DNA of 64,000 nt from Ophioderma brevispina. Its lineage: Eukaryota > Echinodermata > Ophiuroidea > Amphilepidida > Ophiodermatidae. The stretch is taken from NCBI GenBank assembly GCA_023653785.1, contig JAMKCH010014293.1, forward strand, positions 1 through 64,000. The letters are read 5' to 3'. The translations under genes were made by a program, and so were the position numbers. Shown here in pieces: positions 23,912-34,543 of the stretch. Under the pieces are notes generated by a model. It saw only the letters and a program-made list of their open reading frames with translations. It did no database searches and had not been told where the DNA came from. Within the stretch, counting starts at the first letter, position 1, and each line of letters opens with the position of its first letter.

Positions 23912-25859
23912 TTTATATTGATAAAAATTCGGTGTGGATCGGTCACATTGAGGGAACCCGATAGGTCAAATCTGCCTTTTGGGTGGAAAGATGACCTTTT
24001 GCACCGATGATTTATGGCACACCAACGGCACATTGTTATTTGGTCGATTTTAGATCCGTGTTTGCAATACAAGAACCTAGATGACGTCCTCGTGGGACGT
24101 GGTTTACAACTTTATTTTGAAATGGTGACTTCCCCAAGGAGTATCCTTTTTTGGTTAAAAAATTAATTCGACCAATTACAAGTATATGGGTTACGTTATT
24201 ATTACAAATGCCTTAGTTTACATTCCAATTTAAAATAGACCTGGCGAGTGGCGAATCCCCTTTAAAATGGTCAACTCAAATTCAAATGGCGTCACATTTG
24301 AAACACAAGGTTTTTTTCCAAAATCGGTCAATATTTTGGGATTTCTTGGCCCTAAACATAAGTCAGACATACAAAACCAAGTCAATATCATTTTGAAGCA
24401 GATATAAAGAAAAATGCCATTTTAGTGGCCATTCCCGGACATACAGGATCAGACACAAGATCAGTTTATTAACGAGATATGAGACATTAAATGTTAATGA
24501 CAGCCATTTAAAAAACTGCCACCACGGCCCGCCACAGGTCTAATATCCAGCCTGGGGATCCGTTTTGACATAAGTGTTATGGTTCATATTAAACGTAGTA
24601 TACCAAATGTTACACTCCTCTATGTCAGAAAGTCACGATTTTGCTGCACATGGGTCTAAACTCTAGAATATTATAAACTTTAATATTCTCAAAATAAGTT
24701 CTCAACCGGCACTGAACATATCTTTTTTCCTCTTGTCCTTATTCAAAAGTTTTGTGGAGATCGTCTGCATAATCCACAGTCAATAACCAAAAATATACAA
24801 ATACGAGAATACAATGTACCAGCACAGTTCAAATTATCATTATCTAGTTTTTATAATCCTCACTCAAAGCCTTGGTAGTCGCAACTGGATCTAATAGAAT
24901 TATGATAAATTGTCCTGAAATGTCCAGTTTTTCATTCTCATTCGCATCATTACATCCAAGCCAATATGTGGTTTCGTTGTGATTTTGCTCAAATTAATTC
25001 CTCTCTTTTGCGGCCTGTTGATGACAGCTAATGAGCAGGTGGTGTCTTCGATGAACAATTTTTTTGATAGCAGTCAGTCCATGACGTTTTTTTTAGAAAT
25101 CATCATGGTAGAAATAATACATGGTGCTCGTTATAACTTTATCACCGGCCATATCCGTACTACTTGGACAATCTATATCGAATGTCAAATAAATTAGATT
25201 AATGATCGACCAACATGGTAGTTACTACTTCATGCCATGACATAGGTTATATGTCAAAAGTGATATGAAAATGCCTACGCTGGTTAGCAGTATTCCCTGA
25301 ATATCAAGGTCCAGAAATACCCTTCCAGCATTGTGCACAAATTGTTAAAGGGACAAGAGAAGATTTTTTAAAAAAAATATTCACACATTATAAATGGGCC
25401 CATTTACCAGGACCCCTGCTAGGCTTAAACACCAATGGCTTAGCGTAACGGATTTGGCCGTTGTACATGCTGTGCCAAACACAACTTCTTGGTTCTGGTG
25501 CAGGCCGCGATATCGGGTTACGGTTCATTGAAAACAACCTAGGGCGAGGCGATATATGTCTAAACTCAGGGCAGGTTCTGGCAGTTATTGTCCTATGACT
25601 TTTTCGTTAGCTTTGCATGGTTCAGCTTCGCTGCACTAAAACATAAAACCGCTGAAGCAGAATCTGGGCTAGAAGTAACCCAAGTCCCGGGAAAGGATTT
25701 TATTGAATCACTTCCCTGCGTCTTCCTCAATGTTTTACTTCCGTGAAAAACAGTAAAAAAACAGCAAGAGTTCGTGTCAGTTCGTGGCAATTTCTGCATA
25801 TAAATCAACATAAACATTGCAAAGCGACGTACAATCTAATCAGCTAAGAAAACCAAGCC

Positions 25860-26400
25860 ATCTTTACCACCATGGATGGGAAACAACTCTGCCAGTACAA
25901 GAGTGGTTACCAAGGAGGAAAATTACCCACGCGATCCCTTCTCTTAGATATCAATAATGAATTGGCAAAGCCACTGGGAGCGCGCAAAGGTTACCAAAGC
26001 AACGGAGGGCGAATGACATCCAAATCACCACCAAGATTGAGCTCTACACGTTCCGTCCTCTCACTACGTCTTTATGAGCTGAAGACTTTCGGGCATTAAG
26101 AAAGGAAGACGAATCCGATTGCAATAATAATGCGATACCACAATCATCCTGCCCTAGCCATCCGTAAAACCCTAGGCTGCTCCGCTGCCTGGCCACATTC
26201 AGATAATGCCGCCATAACACCTCCCCTAGCTTGCGTGAATCCAAATAAGGGGGAACGACCTATAGGTAGACCCCATATAAAGATGGACATATTGTACCTT
26301 AGCTGACTGCATGCAAATCACCTGAGATCGCTAGCACAGTCTAGCCTGCAGCACAGACTGCTTAACGGTCAGAACATGCATGCGGCAGTATGGCACCACT
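25860..26400 (+). mobile_element. Non-LTR retrotransposon relic, reverse transcriptase C-terminal tail (RTE/CR1-type)
   Basis: The first part (from 25872) reads DGKQL, then YQGGK in the place of the usual YLGS-type segment, then DINNELAK, matching the region after the RT palm where a line such as 'YLG... I..RI..A' is expected. A shifted frame then gives DIQITTKIELY, the usual 'I..KTKI.LY' block. Near 26250-26350 a further frame reads RPIGRPHIKMDILYL and LHANHL, like the 'GRP..RW.D' block near the C-terminus of such proteins. Several frameshifts and stops make it non-functional. 5'-truncated; no 3' tail identified. It abuts the Tx1-like element downstream. Clade uncertain. Confidence 0.5.
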
Positions 26401-26689
26401 CAACTCCAGTTGAATTAAGGCTAGGTCAGGTAATCAAGGACTTTTCTTTTTTTTACAAAATGTACCCCAATTGTTTTCAAATTTTTGGAAGTGAGTGTCA
26501 GTAGGGTTAATTTCATTATGTCTGAATATTTTTAAAAATGTCCATTTTGTCCTCTTTAAAACAAACAAGAATTTGGTATTTTGTTGACTCAGAGATGATG
26601 GTTTCGACTTGGGAATAATTCAAACATAACACCAATTATTAGGACAACAAACAATAACCCTCGTTATTCCAAGTTATATGCTACTGCCC

Positions 26690-28780
26690 GGTTTAGGGGG
26701 AATGGCCACCCTTATGAATTTTTTCCCATTAATGAAATTTAGCTGTGTTGGGCGATAAATTTAAACGTACCCAGGTTTTTTTCTTGGCTTCAGAATAGAT
26801 CTGCGCGATATTTTGTTGCTTTTCAAGAAACCCATTCTACTTTAGATCCTGAGGCAAATGGAGAGATAGTGGGGTAATTATATATATTTCTCTCATGGTA
26901 CCATCAAATAGCGGAGGTTATGTGTGCTCTGTAAAAATTCATGTAAGTTTGATATTGTTAAAATTTTCCATGATACGAGGCAAGATTTATTTATATTGGA
27001 TATAATGTTGCACAATCAGACAATTTACATAATTATGTGTATGATCCAATAAAGACTGAACCTGTTTTTTTTAGAATATTCATAAAGATGATGATTTTGA
27101 TTGTGAATCATTGTTTGGGGGGGGCGATTTCAATTGTGGTCCTTGATCCAATGATGGATAAAAAGGGGGCCGTACACAATCATCCTGTACTCTCGTACTA
27201 TATTCATGTTTATCTCTCGCATATGACTAGTCGATATTTGGAGAAAGAGAAACCAGGGGTTCTTAAATTCCACCGGCCTCAAACAATAATCCTCCAATAC
27301 AGTGGTCGCTTGATTTCGTTTAGTTTCAGTCAATTTTGCTAGCCTCAGATCATGATTCTACTATTTCTCCTACTGGTTTTTAAAACGTATCACTGTTTCA
27401 GTAGATATTATATTGTTACAACCCATAAATGCTACTCGCGGACGCGGTTTCTGTATTTAATATCCACCTCGCTCTGCAATGATGCAAATAAACTTTAATT
27501 CTGTTAAAAAAATGGATTAATGAGCTTGTTCGTATCCGGATAATCTGATTTAATCCAATATGCTTGGGACTTTTTTGAGTGTCACACTAGATCCATGACA
27601 ATGAATTATTCCGCTATTATCCAGAGAGCGTAATTCCCGCGAAGCTCAATTATTTTAGCAATCTGAAATGAACTAGAAGCAAAGGTACGATACTTAGCCC
27701 AGTAAGTACTGTACAAATAAAAGCTGATGTGGTGTATAATCAGGTCAAGGGCAATTGGATTGACATGGTGAGCGTATTCCAATACGTCAAGCAATTTAGA
27801 AACGAAATCACAGGCAAAAGATATGTCTTCAAATTAAATTGTAATTCCGATACTCCAATAACTGATGCAGATGCTATTCTTTATGAGGACAAGATGATTT
27901 ATCAAAATTTTACCGTTGTTTCTTCCAATCCTCCAAATGTTAATTTCAATGAAATACTTGGTATTGATAATGATATTCCTAAGGTAGATTAATGATCTCC
28001 AAAAACAGTGTGAAGGTATGGGACCAGTGAAGAATGTTGGAGTCTTGAATACCTTATCAAACAAACAAACTGCCGCCGGGCCTGATGGTTTCCAACAAAG
28101 TTCCTAAAAATCTATCAACAAATGTGGATGAGAGAGATGCATAATTCTAATTGCAGTTTTATTTTTCTTTCAAAATGGCAACCTTCTACTGATCAATGTA
28201 GAGTGCAATAATACACCTTTTCCTAATAGATAAGATCGTACTTTTACTCATTTGAAAAATTGGGGGGCCCAAATTTCTGCTTATGAACACATATTATAAA
28301 TTATCAATAAAGTTATTGCGCTAGATTTAAAAAGGGTCTATTAAATATTAAATTCAATATCTATCAAATCGTTTTTTCACTCAAAGGGGCGCTATTGGCG
28401 CAAATATTAGGCTTGCATGGATACAATAGATGACTGAATACAATATTTTAACCTGGCCTAATGTTCTTTACTTGTTTTGAAAATGCCTTTGACAAACTTG
28501 AATGGCCTTTTTTTTCTTTTGAACCTTAAAAAGTTTCAAATTATTAAGAAGATAAATTCTTTGACTCTAACATATCATCTTGTGTTACAACAATCGGCAA
28601 AAGCTTCCTCCTCTTTTTTTTTTTCAATTATTTTGGGTCTCCCCAGGGCTGCCCCACTTAGGTCCCCTGTTTATAATATATTTTTGTATGAGATCTGAAT
28701 AGTATACAGAAAACGGTATACTAGAGGCATCAGAGTCTTGGATGTGATAGTCTTGTAAGATTGGTACACTCTATTTTTCA
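26690..28780 (+). mobile_element. Tx1/L1-like non-LTR retrotransposon ORF2 relic (endonuclease + reverse transcriptase)
   Basis: About 2.1 kb of frame-broken pol in the right order. Apurinic-type endonuclease: QETHS at 26824-26838, GGDFN at 27120-27134 followed by VVLDPMMDKKG, then a segment with EKEKPGVLKF near 27240. Endonuclease-RT linker: around 27490-27800, including an 'IRSRA.W' equivalent near 27745, then an open frame (27729-27992) ending ILGIDNDIPKVD. RT: AAGPDGF at 28072-28092 (the 'K.PGPDG' block), a frame reading NWGPKFLLMNTYYKL near 28260 (the 'NWRPI.LLN.DYK' block), a 'F.KAFD' equivalent near 28475-28500, and SPQGCP at 28638-28655. The YADD catalytic block and thumb are missing; similarity ends near 28780. 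The gag-like ORF1 was not found. Stops and shifts show it is dead, although some may be base-call errors. Confidence 0.7.
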
Positions 28781-28799
28781 CTATAATAACTCAGCCGCA

Positions 28800-29075
28800 G
28801 TAAATTTTTTTTAACCCGATGGTAGTTCAAAGTCCAGTTCTTCTGTTGAGTAAACTACTTGACTCAACAAAGTTTTGAGTAAGCAGTTTACTCGCCTGTG
28901 TAGTAAATATTTTACACTCAGTAAAGAGTCAATATTTGAACTCAAAGTTGTTGAGTACCATTTTACTAAACTTTTACCTTCGACAAAGGTCTCTCCTCAA
29001 CAAACATCTATCATTAACTTAAACTACTTGGTTTGAGGCAACACAACTGGGGGTTGGATAATAGCTTTTTTTTGT
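28800..29075. repeat. Local cluster of GAGTAAA/TTTACTC words
   Basis: Between two retroelement relics, GTTGAGTAAACTACTTGACTC, TTTTGAGTAAGCAGTTTACTC and related words recur in both orientations, so several short hairpins are possible. It looks like the core of a small degenerate foldback repeat. No coding capacity. Confidence 0.35.
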
Positions 29076-29079
29076 TTGC

Positions 29080-30345
29080 TAATCGTATGCAATCGTTTCT
29101 GTTAAACAACGGCACACACTCGTCAATGGGTTGATGTTACAAACAACAAATCCGGGGTTCGGCACGGACCGGTCCCTTGGACAAGCCCTTTTAATCTATA
29201 TTAACGATATTCAAGAACACTTTCCGTCTACCTCTTATTTGCTGATGACCGTAATAGGTTGGCATCATGCTCGAAACCTGGTTTTTGATGCATTTCAACC
29301 ACGTGAAGATTTGCATTTATGGTCAATCACAAACACGTAAGCGGAGCGTAGTCCAAAATGATTTTCAGTATACACTCTTTTGGTGAAATCTAAACAGTTG
29401 AAAAGTCATGACTACTTGTCTGTCACAATTCACACGACCTCCGATGGAATGATCATAGCCAGGAGCCCGTTACGCGGGAGGGGGGGGGGGTTGCGAGGGT
29501 GCGTTCGCAACACCCTCACACACCATCTCCCCCCCCCAATCCACAACATTGGAAAAAGTCCACTTTTTTTGACTGATTTTTTGAATAAAAAAGTCCCAAA
29601 AGTAGACAATTTGCAATCAGTCCACTTGTTGTGAGAACTGTTCAAGAATTCCAAAAGACCATTTTAGGGGGTTAGGTCCCAACTTTTTATTCCCAAAGGA
29701 GCACTTTTTTTCGAAAAAGGTCCATTTTTTTCGAAGTCCCCGCAATACCCCCAAAATATAATTCGTGCTTCATACGGCCCTGATCATAGCAAGCACCAAA
29801 GTCAACAACACAGCCAGTCGTACGCTATGGTTCTCCTCGTAAACTTTAAGCCTCCCTGTTCCAAAAAGTCAAAAGCCAGGCTTTTACTACTTTAGTTCGT
29901 CCTAAACTTTAATACGCCAACGAGGTCTGGAATCCTAATACAATCAACCGGCTCAAACAAATACAGAGAAATCAGCAAGATTCGTCCTTAGAAATTATCA
30001 AAAGATCCCACGTTACACAAAATTTACCCCATTCTCTGCAAGATTTAAATTGGGATCCTTTACATACCCGGCATTAAGATCCAGCACTCTATAAGGATAT
30101 ACAAGATTCATTAGGACTGGCCACATTCGCTTACCAACCTGTATCCAAAGATCTACAACTTAAACGTGCCAACCATAAATGCATACAGTTTTGCTTCTTC
30201 TATCGAAGCGCTCTATCCATTTGGAACCGTTTTGTCGAGAGAAGCTGTTTACATGTACATACCATCAGTTAAACCTTTCCAGAGCTATGCCATAACCATC
30301 AGGGAACTAGTTCCTCTACATTGTGGCTACAACTCTTGTACTTTA
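29080..30345 (+). mobile_element. CR1/Jockey-type non-LTR retrotransposon 3' half, split by an insertion
   Basis: RT pieces: SGV near 29147 followed by a degenerate 'PQGSVLGPLLF' block, YINDIQEHFP (in 29131-29340), then the catalytic FADD at 29238-29249 in a neighbouring frame, then VFDAFQPREDL. The C-terminal thumb resumes after an insertion (29460-29780): ASTKVNNTASRTLWF near 29790-29835, then LVRPKL, EVWNPNTINRLKQIQ (29895-29970), LQDLNWDPLHTR near 30035, and RSALSIWNRFVERS near 30200. The reading matches the usual order of RT domains 4-7 and the C-terminal 'R.LWN.LP' block. The 3' non-coding part after about 30345 includes a run of TTTAC units near 30530, possibly the tail. 5'-truncated and frame-broken. 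Confidence 0.6.
29460..29780. mobile_element. 321-bp non-autonomous insertion with 10-bp target-site duplication
   Basis: The identical decamer TGATCATAGC occurs at 29450-29459 and 29781-29790, flanking the block. Removing the block rejoins the retrotransposon thumb reading across the site, so the target-site call is supported by the host frame as well as the repeat. The left end is a G/C-rich foldback (GCGAGGGTG against CACCCTC). The remainder is rich in AAAAAGTCCAC and TTTTTTCGAA words. No coding capacity. Confidence 0.65.
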
Positions 30346-30349
30346 CTCT

Positions 30350-31512
30350 TTCTCAATTTTCTATATTGGTTTGCGGGCGGCCGAATAAATACCGGGCTAT
30401 GCCGCAACGCCCGGTCTTACGCACATACTTGCCTCCGGCAGGGGTATCAGCCGAAACGCACTCCCTGTGTTGCGCATTTATTCATGCCGAAAATGGGGGC
30501 TAAGTCTTATCCGGCCGAACGCAGGTTTACTTTACTTTACTTACTTGCGAAACACTGGGTTAGCCCTATTAGTTCGGCAACAGAGGGATCCTTATTACAG
30601 CGTGCGGTTGTGTGATGTATCCTAAGTTCTCTTTTGTGTCAATTGCTGTACGGACACAGGATGACACGAAATAGTGTTCAGTTGACTCAGCTTCGTAAAA
30701 CAGGCTAAGATTATCTTTAAACTATAATTTTAGGGCCCGTTCATTATTTTTACCCAAAGGGAGGGGTCCACATAATTGAAAGGGTGTTTCGAAACATTGC
30801 GTAAAAACCCCCCAATTTACAGTTTTACAATTTAAAAAAGGGGCCCAAGGGGCGCCCCTATTGCAATAGAACCCAACAACACACCCACCACACCCCACAA
30901 TACCTACATACAATACAAACCCACCGTCCATCCCGGCGTGTCCAATCCCACACAGAGACAATTATGTACATCAATGTTTACACTGCTGCTGATTAATTAG
31001 ATATGTGCTTGGTTTTACTGATTAATAAAGTTAACATGTGCCCACCCCCCCCCCCCCCCCATTAGAAAAATACATCACATACAAGACTTACTCTCCTAAA
31101 TGTGAAAGCTTGAGGTGAGGGGGGAAAGTCCACTTAAAGATTGAGAAATCATCCTTAAACATTGAAATTCAAAATCCATTCCAAAATTCCCTTCCATTGA
31201 ATTTTCAATCAAATATTTAACTTTTCCTCCCCCAACGCAATCTTTAAGATTGATTTTTTCAAATCTTTGGTTTTAAGAGAGCAACCCCCTATTTGTCAAT
31301 TAGAAAATCACATAAATGCCTAGGTCTAATTAATCCCAATTTTTTTACTCAATCAACTCAAATACTCACTCACGCACCGATCCCCAATAACCAAACCCTA
31401 CCTTATTCCTAACCCCTTATCGTAATAGGTCCTATGGCCCCGAGGCCATAACCCCAACCCTAAACTACCCGTGTTGCACCTGCCTAATTAATAAAGGCGA
31501 CCTTTACAATGG
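30350..31512. other. Retroelement 3' flank and anonymous sequence
   Basis: No gene supported. Includes a GC-rich patch at 30372-30412, a C16 run at 31045-31060, a block starting AGGGCCCGTTCATT (30732) resembling ends of other low-complexity dispersed repeats, and scattered CCCTAAC-like words at 31380-31470. Confidence 0.45.
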
Positions 31513-31605
31513 GATATTATATATAATATATATCTCAATCTATATATATCGATATATATATATTATATATATATATATATTATATATATCTATATATCAT
31601 ATATT
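31513..31605. repeat. (AT)n-rich microsatellite
   Basis: About 93 nt of nearly pure AT/TA alternation with a few C and G interruptions, including self-complementary stretches. It lies immediately upstream of the L2-like relic. Confidence 0.8.
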
Positions 31606-31814
31606 CTAATGATATTATTTGGGTTTTTCCGAATTCGGCTACCTTGTCAAAACGAACGTTTAGCTAGGGGTCTTCACGGGGTCTATGTGGGTGCTTGTGG
31701 CGTTACAGATCGTATTTATGTCCAATCAAATCAATGTTTTCCTAAATGCCAAACGCCTGATTTAATGAGTTTCATTGTAGAATTGTCGCATAAAATCACG
31801 AAAAATGCGCACTA

Positions 31815-33325
31815 ATTTCATGGAGAAAATAGTGAGTGCCCATATAAAGGATCATCTTGTCTCAAATGACTTAAATGAGAAGATTCAGTCAGCTTACAAA
31901 GAACGACACTGCACTGAAACGGCACTTCTGCGTTCAAACCGATATCCTCAATGCCATTCACAACAGTAAGGCAGTTCCTATTGTGCTGCTAGATCTTTCG
32001 GCAGCTTTGGATACTGTTGATCATGCCATTCTTTGGATGGTTACGTGATACTTTCAAAATTCAAGGTACTGCCTTACAGTGGATTCGGTCTTACCTGCTG
32101 AACCGCTCTTTCGTGTGCGCATTGGGGATGCAATTTCGAAACAGCATCATCTCCCTTTCGATCCTCCTCAGGGTTCTGTGTCGGGCCTCTCTTTTTCATA
32201 TGTACACATACTGTATCGCATCAATCATCCGGAAGCACAATATTGCATACCACATGTATGCTGATGATGTTGGCAGCTTCTATTTACATTTGACCCTAAG
32301 ATTGATGGTGATGCCAACCTGCTGTCAAAAGACTCTCTCTTTGTATTGATGAAATCAGTGAGTGAATGCGCCTGTAACAAACTCAATTGAATGATGAAAA
32401 GACAGAATGTTTCATCGCCTTTTCATCCTATTACACAATCCGCCTCAAAGACTTCCCATCAGGTCGGGACAGTGGATGTTCGCCAGTCCGTCGCATTATA
32501 ACCTTGGTGTCGTTTTGATCAGACAATGTCTATGACTGAACATGTAAATGTCATCCATACGTCTGTTAACTTCCACTTCGCAATAATTGACCGATCGCGC
32601 TTTATCACCTTGAGAGTTGTCATCATCTCGTCCGTTCCCTGATTTTATCTCGCATTGACTAGCCAATTCACTTTTGTATGGAATGTCGGCCAGAGATCGT
32701 AGTAAACTTCAGATTTTGCAGAATCGAGGCAGGCCAGGCTGGTGTTCAATCGGATAGAGGACCACCAGCCACACCACCCTTAATAGATTAGCGCGTTGTC
32801 TTTACAGCTTTATATGCGTCTGACTTACAGGGCTTTCCGGACATTTGCCATCTTTAACTTGTCATACCTCTTCGTTGTATTTCCTGCAGGCCAGGATTGC
32901 GATCTGCAGATGACAAGGAACGCTGCCTCTTTTCCGCACAAGAAGGTCAGTGGGTGACAGAGTTTTCAGCAATGCGGCCCCTAGCCTTTGGAACTCTTTG
33001 GCCTATCTCTGTTCGCCACTCCAAGTCCATTGTTACTTTTAAGAAGCTCTACAATTTCATCTATTCTAAGAGTTTATCGTGTGCTTAAATTATTTTTTTG
33101 TTATTGCCTCACATGATATTGAATTGTGCAGCTGTTTTCTTTTTTATTTTATTAGCTGATGTTAAGTACTTATCTCATGGTTCAATCTTTTAAACAATAC
33201 CTTTGTATGACTATGTTTTAGGCTAAATATACTTACTCCTCTATTTTGTAAAGCGCTTGACCTTGTTTTGGAGAAGGCGCTATATCAAATGCCGTTTGGT
33301 ATTTGTATTGTAATTGTAAAACACG
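31815..33325 (+). mobile_element. L2/CR1-like non-LTR retrotransposon relic with 3' end
   Basis: 5'-truncated pol plus 3' UTR. RT: EKIVSAHIKDHL then EKIQSAYKERHCTETALLR (31830-31935), LLDLSAALDTVDHAIL (31985-32035), WLRDTFKIQGTALQWIRSYL and the PPQGSVSGLSFSY block, then the catalytic YADD at 32257-32268. Thumb and C-terminus: NDEKTECFIAFS near 32390, SLLYGM near 32670, and a final open frame (32897-33088) in which RPLAFGTLWP corresponds to the usual 'P.LWN.LP' block and FKKLYNFI to the closing helix. The 3' end at 33246-33325 has AAAGCGCTTGA and AAGGCGCTATATCAAAT, the known L2-type 3' signature. Multiple frameshifts. Upstream endonuclease absent. Confidence 0.75.
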
Positions 33326-34430
33326 TGCTCTACACATCAACAGCACGTTGTTTTCCACTTCCCTTCTCTCTGCGAATGCCTGCCGGTACTTCGGCAGTTC
33401 TGAGCGGAGGGAACTTCGGCACCTGGTTTTCGGCACCCGGGTGTTTTCGGCACACATAAAGTGCACCCTTGTTTGTTTTCTTGTTGTGGAGCACCTACTT
33501 ATTTCGTCCGACGGGCTGTCGCACTTCGCTTTTGCATCAGATTCCAGTTTAGCCCACTTACTTTTAACGTCACTAATTTACCTTTAACAAAATTTTAGTG
33601 ACGATTGTCTCATTTTTTTTCGCTCAATACGCCACTTTAAATACACTGACTTTTGGTTTTAAAATGCCCAAAGTCAATCATTGACTCCAAGTTATTTCAT
33701 TTGCAAACATTTCGTGTCAGCGTACGTTCGTGGGGTGTGTTCATGCTTGATGGACTTTTTTTAAATTATTAAATCTTTTTCAAATGGTTATTTTAACAAT
33801 ACTTAAATGATTGATACGATACATGACACGACCCAAACTGAAGCGTAATATATGCGTAGGTAGTACATAATATCCTGAAGTATTCAGATGATTATGTGTT
33901 CTTAAAATTATACAGTATTATAAATACTTACAGAATGAAAGTTTCAATTGCTAAACACAGCGTTCTACCAAATTCCACAATTGTCCAGGTTGATAAGATG
34001 CTTTCGTTTTCAGGGGTAGGAATTTTTAAAAACCATATGAAATTAGCAGAATGGATTATCCCTTCGTCTACCTGAGCTATTTTTTTTTAAAGCTTAGAAT
34101 ATATCCAAATACAGTGGCACAAAACAGTATCTCGGCTTTTTTTTTCGATTCAGTATAATTGTTGGCCAAAGGCCGATAATGTGAAAGTTTTCGAAAAAAC
34201 ATAAATGTGATGTCTAGTCTTCTTTGTTCAGTTTACACCTCACTTGCTACAAAAAGCGTGTAAATTGGCTGAGAAGAACGCTTGAAAAGATGTAAAACCC
34301 CTAAACAAACAGGTTGCGGTTCTTGGATTTATAACGGTGACTGTGTGATATAAACGCAAGTATACGGGTGCATAAATTACAGGGCTCCGACTTGAAGGAG
34401 CGAGGAAGGAAAGCGGTAGACGTTCCTATA

Positions 34431-34543
34431 GAAGTCCCATTGATGCAAATGAGGTATGCATTCATTCCGTCAAGCAATACTGTACAACGTCATACAGCGT
34501 ATGAAGCATCAATTGTAATAATCATTTGCATCAATGGGACTTC
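34431..34543. repeat. Perfect 22-bp inverted repeat with octamer motifs
   Basis: The left arm (34431-34452) starts GAAGTCCCATTGATGC; the right arm (34522-34543) is its exact complement, with a 69-nt spacer. Each arm contains ATGCAAAT, the known POU-factor octamer, facing in opposite directions. GACGTTCCTA (34419-34428) and the complement of ACGTCTACTAGGAACG (34553-34568) extend the pairing imperfectly outwards. This fits a foldback element or a hairpin transcript. Confidence 0.7.

Larger units (their letters stand above)
22800..25859. other. Anonymous AT-rich stretch containing poly(G)
   Basis: No gene supported. Contains the long poly(G) tract at 23083-23153 and a transposon-end-like motif near 23882-23911, both listed separately. 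Confidence 0.5.

Noticed and set aside
30166..30615. 149-codon plus-strand frame
   Set aside because: Its first part is an off-frame reading of the CR1/Jockey-type C-terminus and its remainder lies in 3' non-coding sequence.
31380..31470. CCCTAAC-like words suggesting interstitial telomere repeats
   Set aside because: Too few and too irregular to support a telomeric array.
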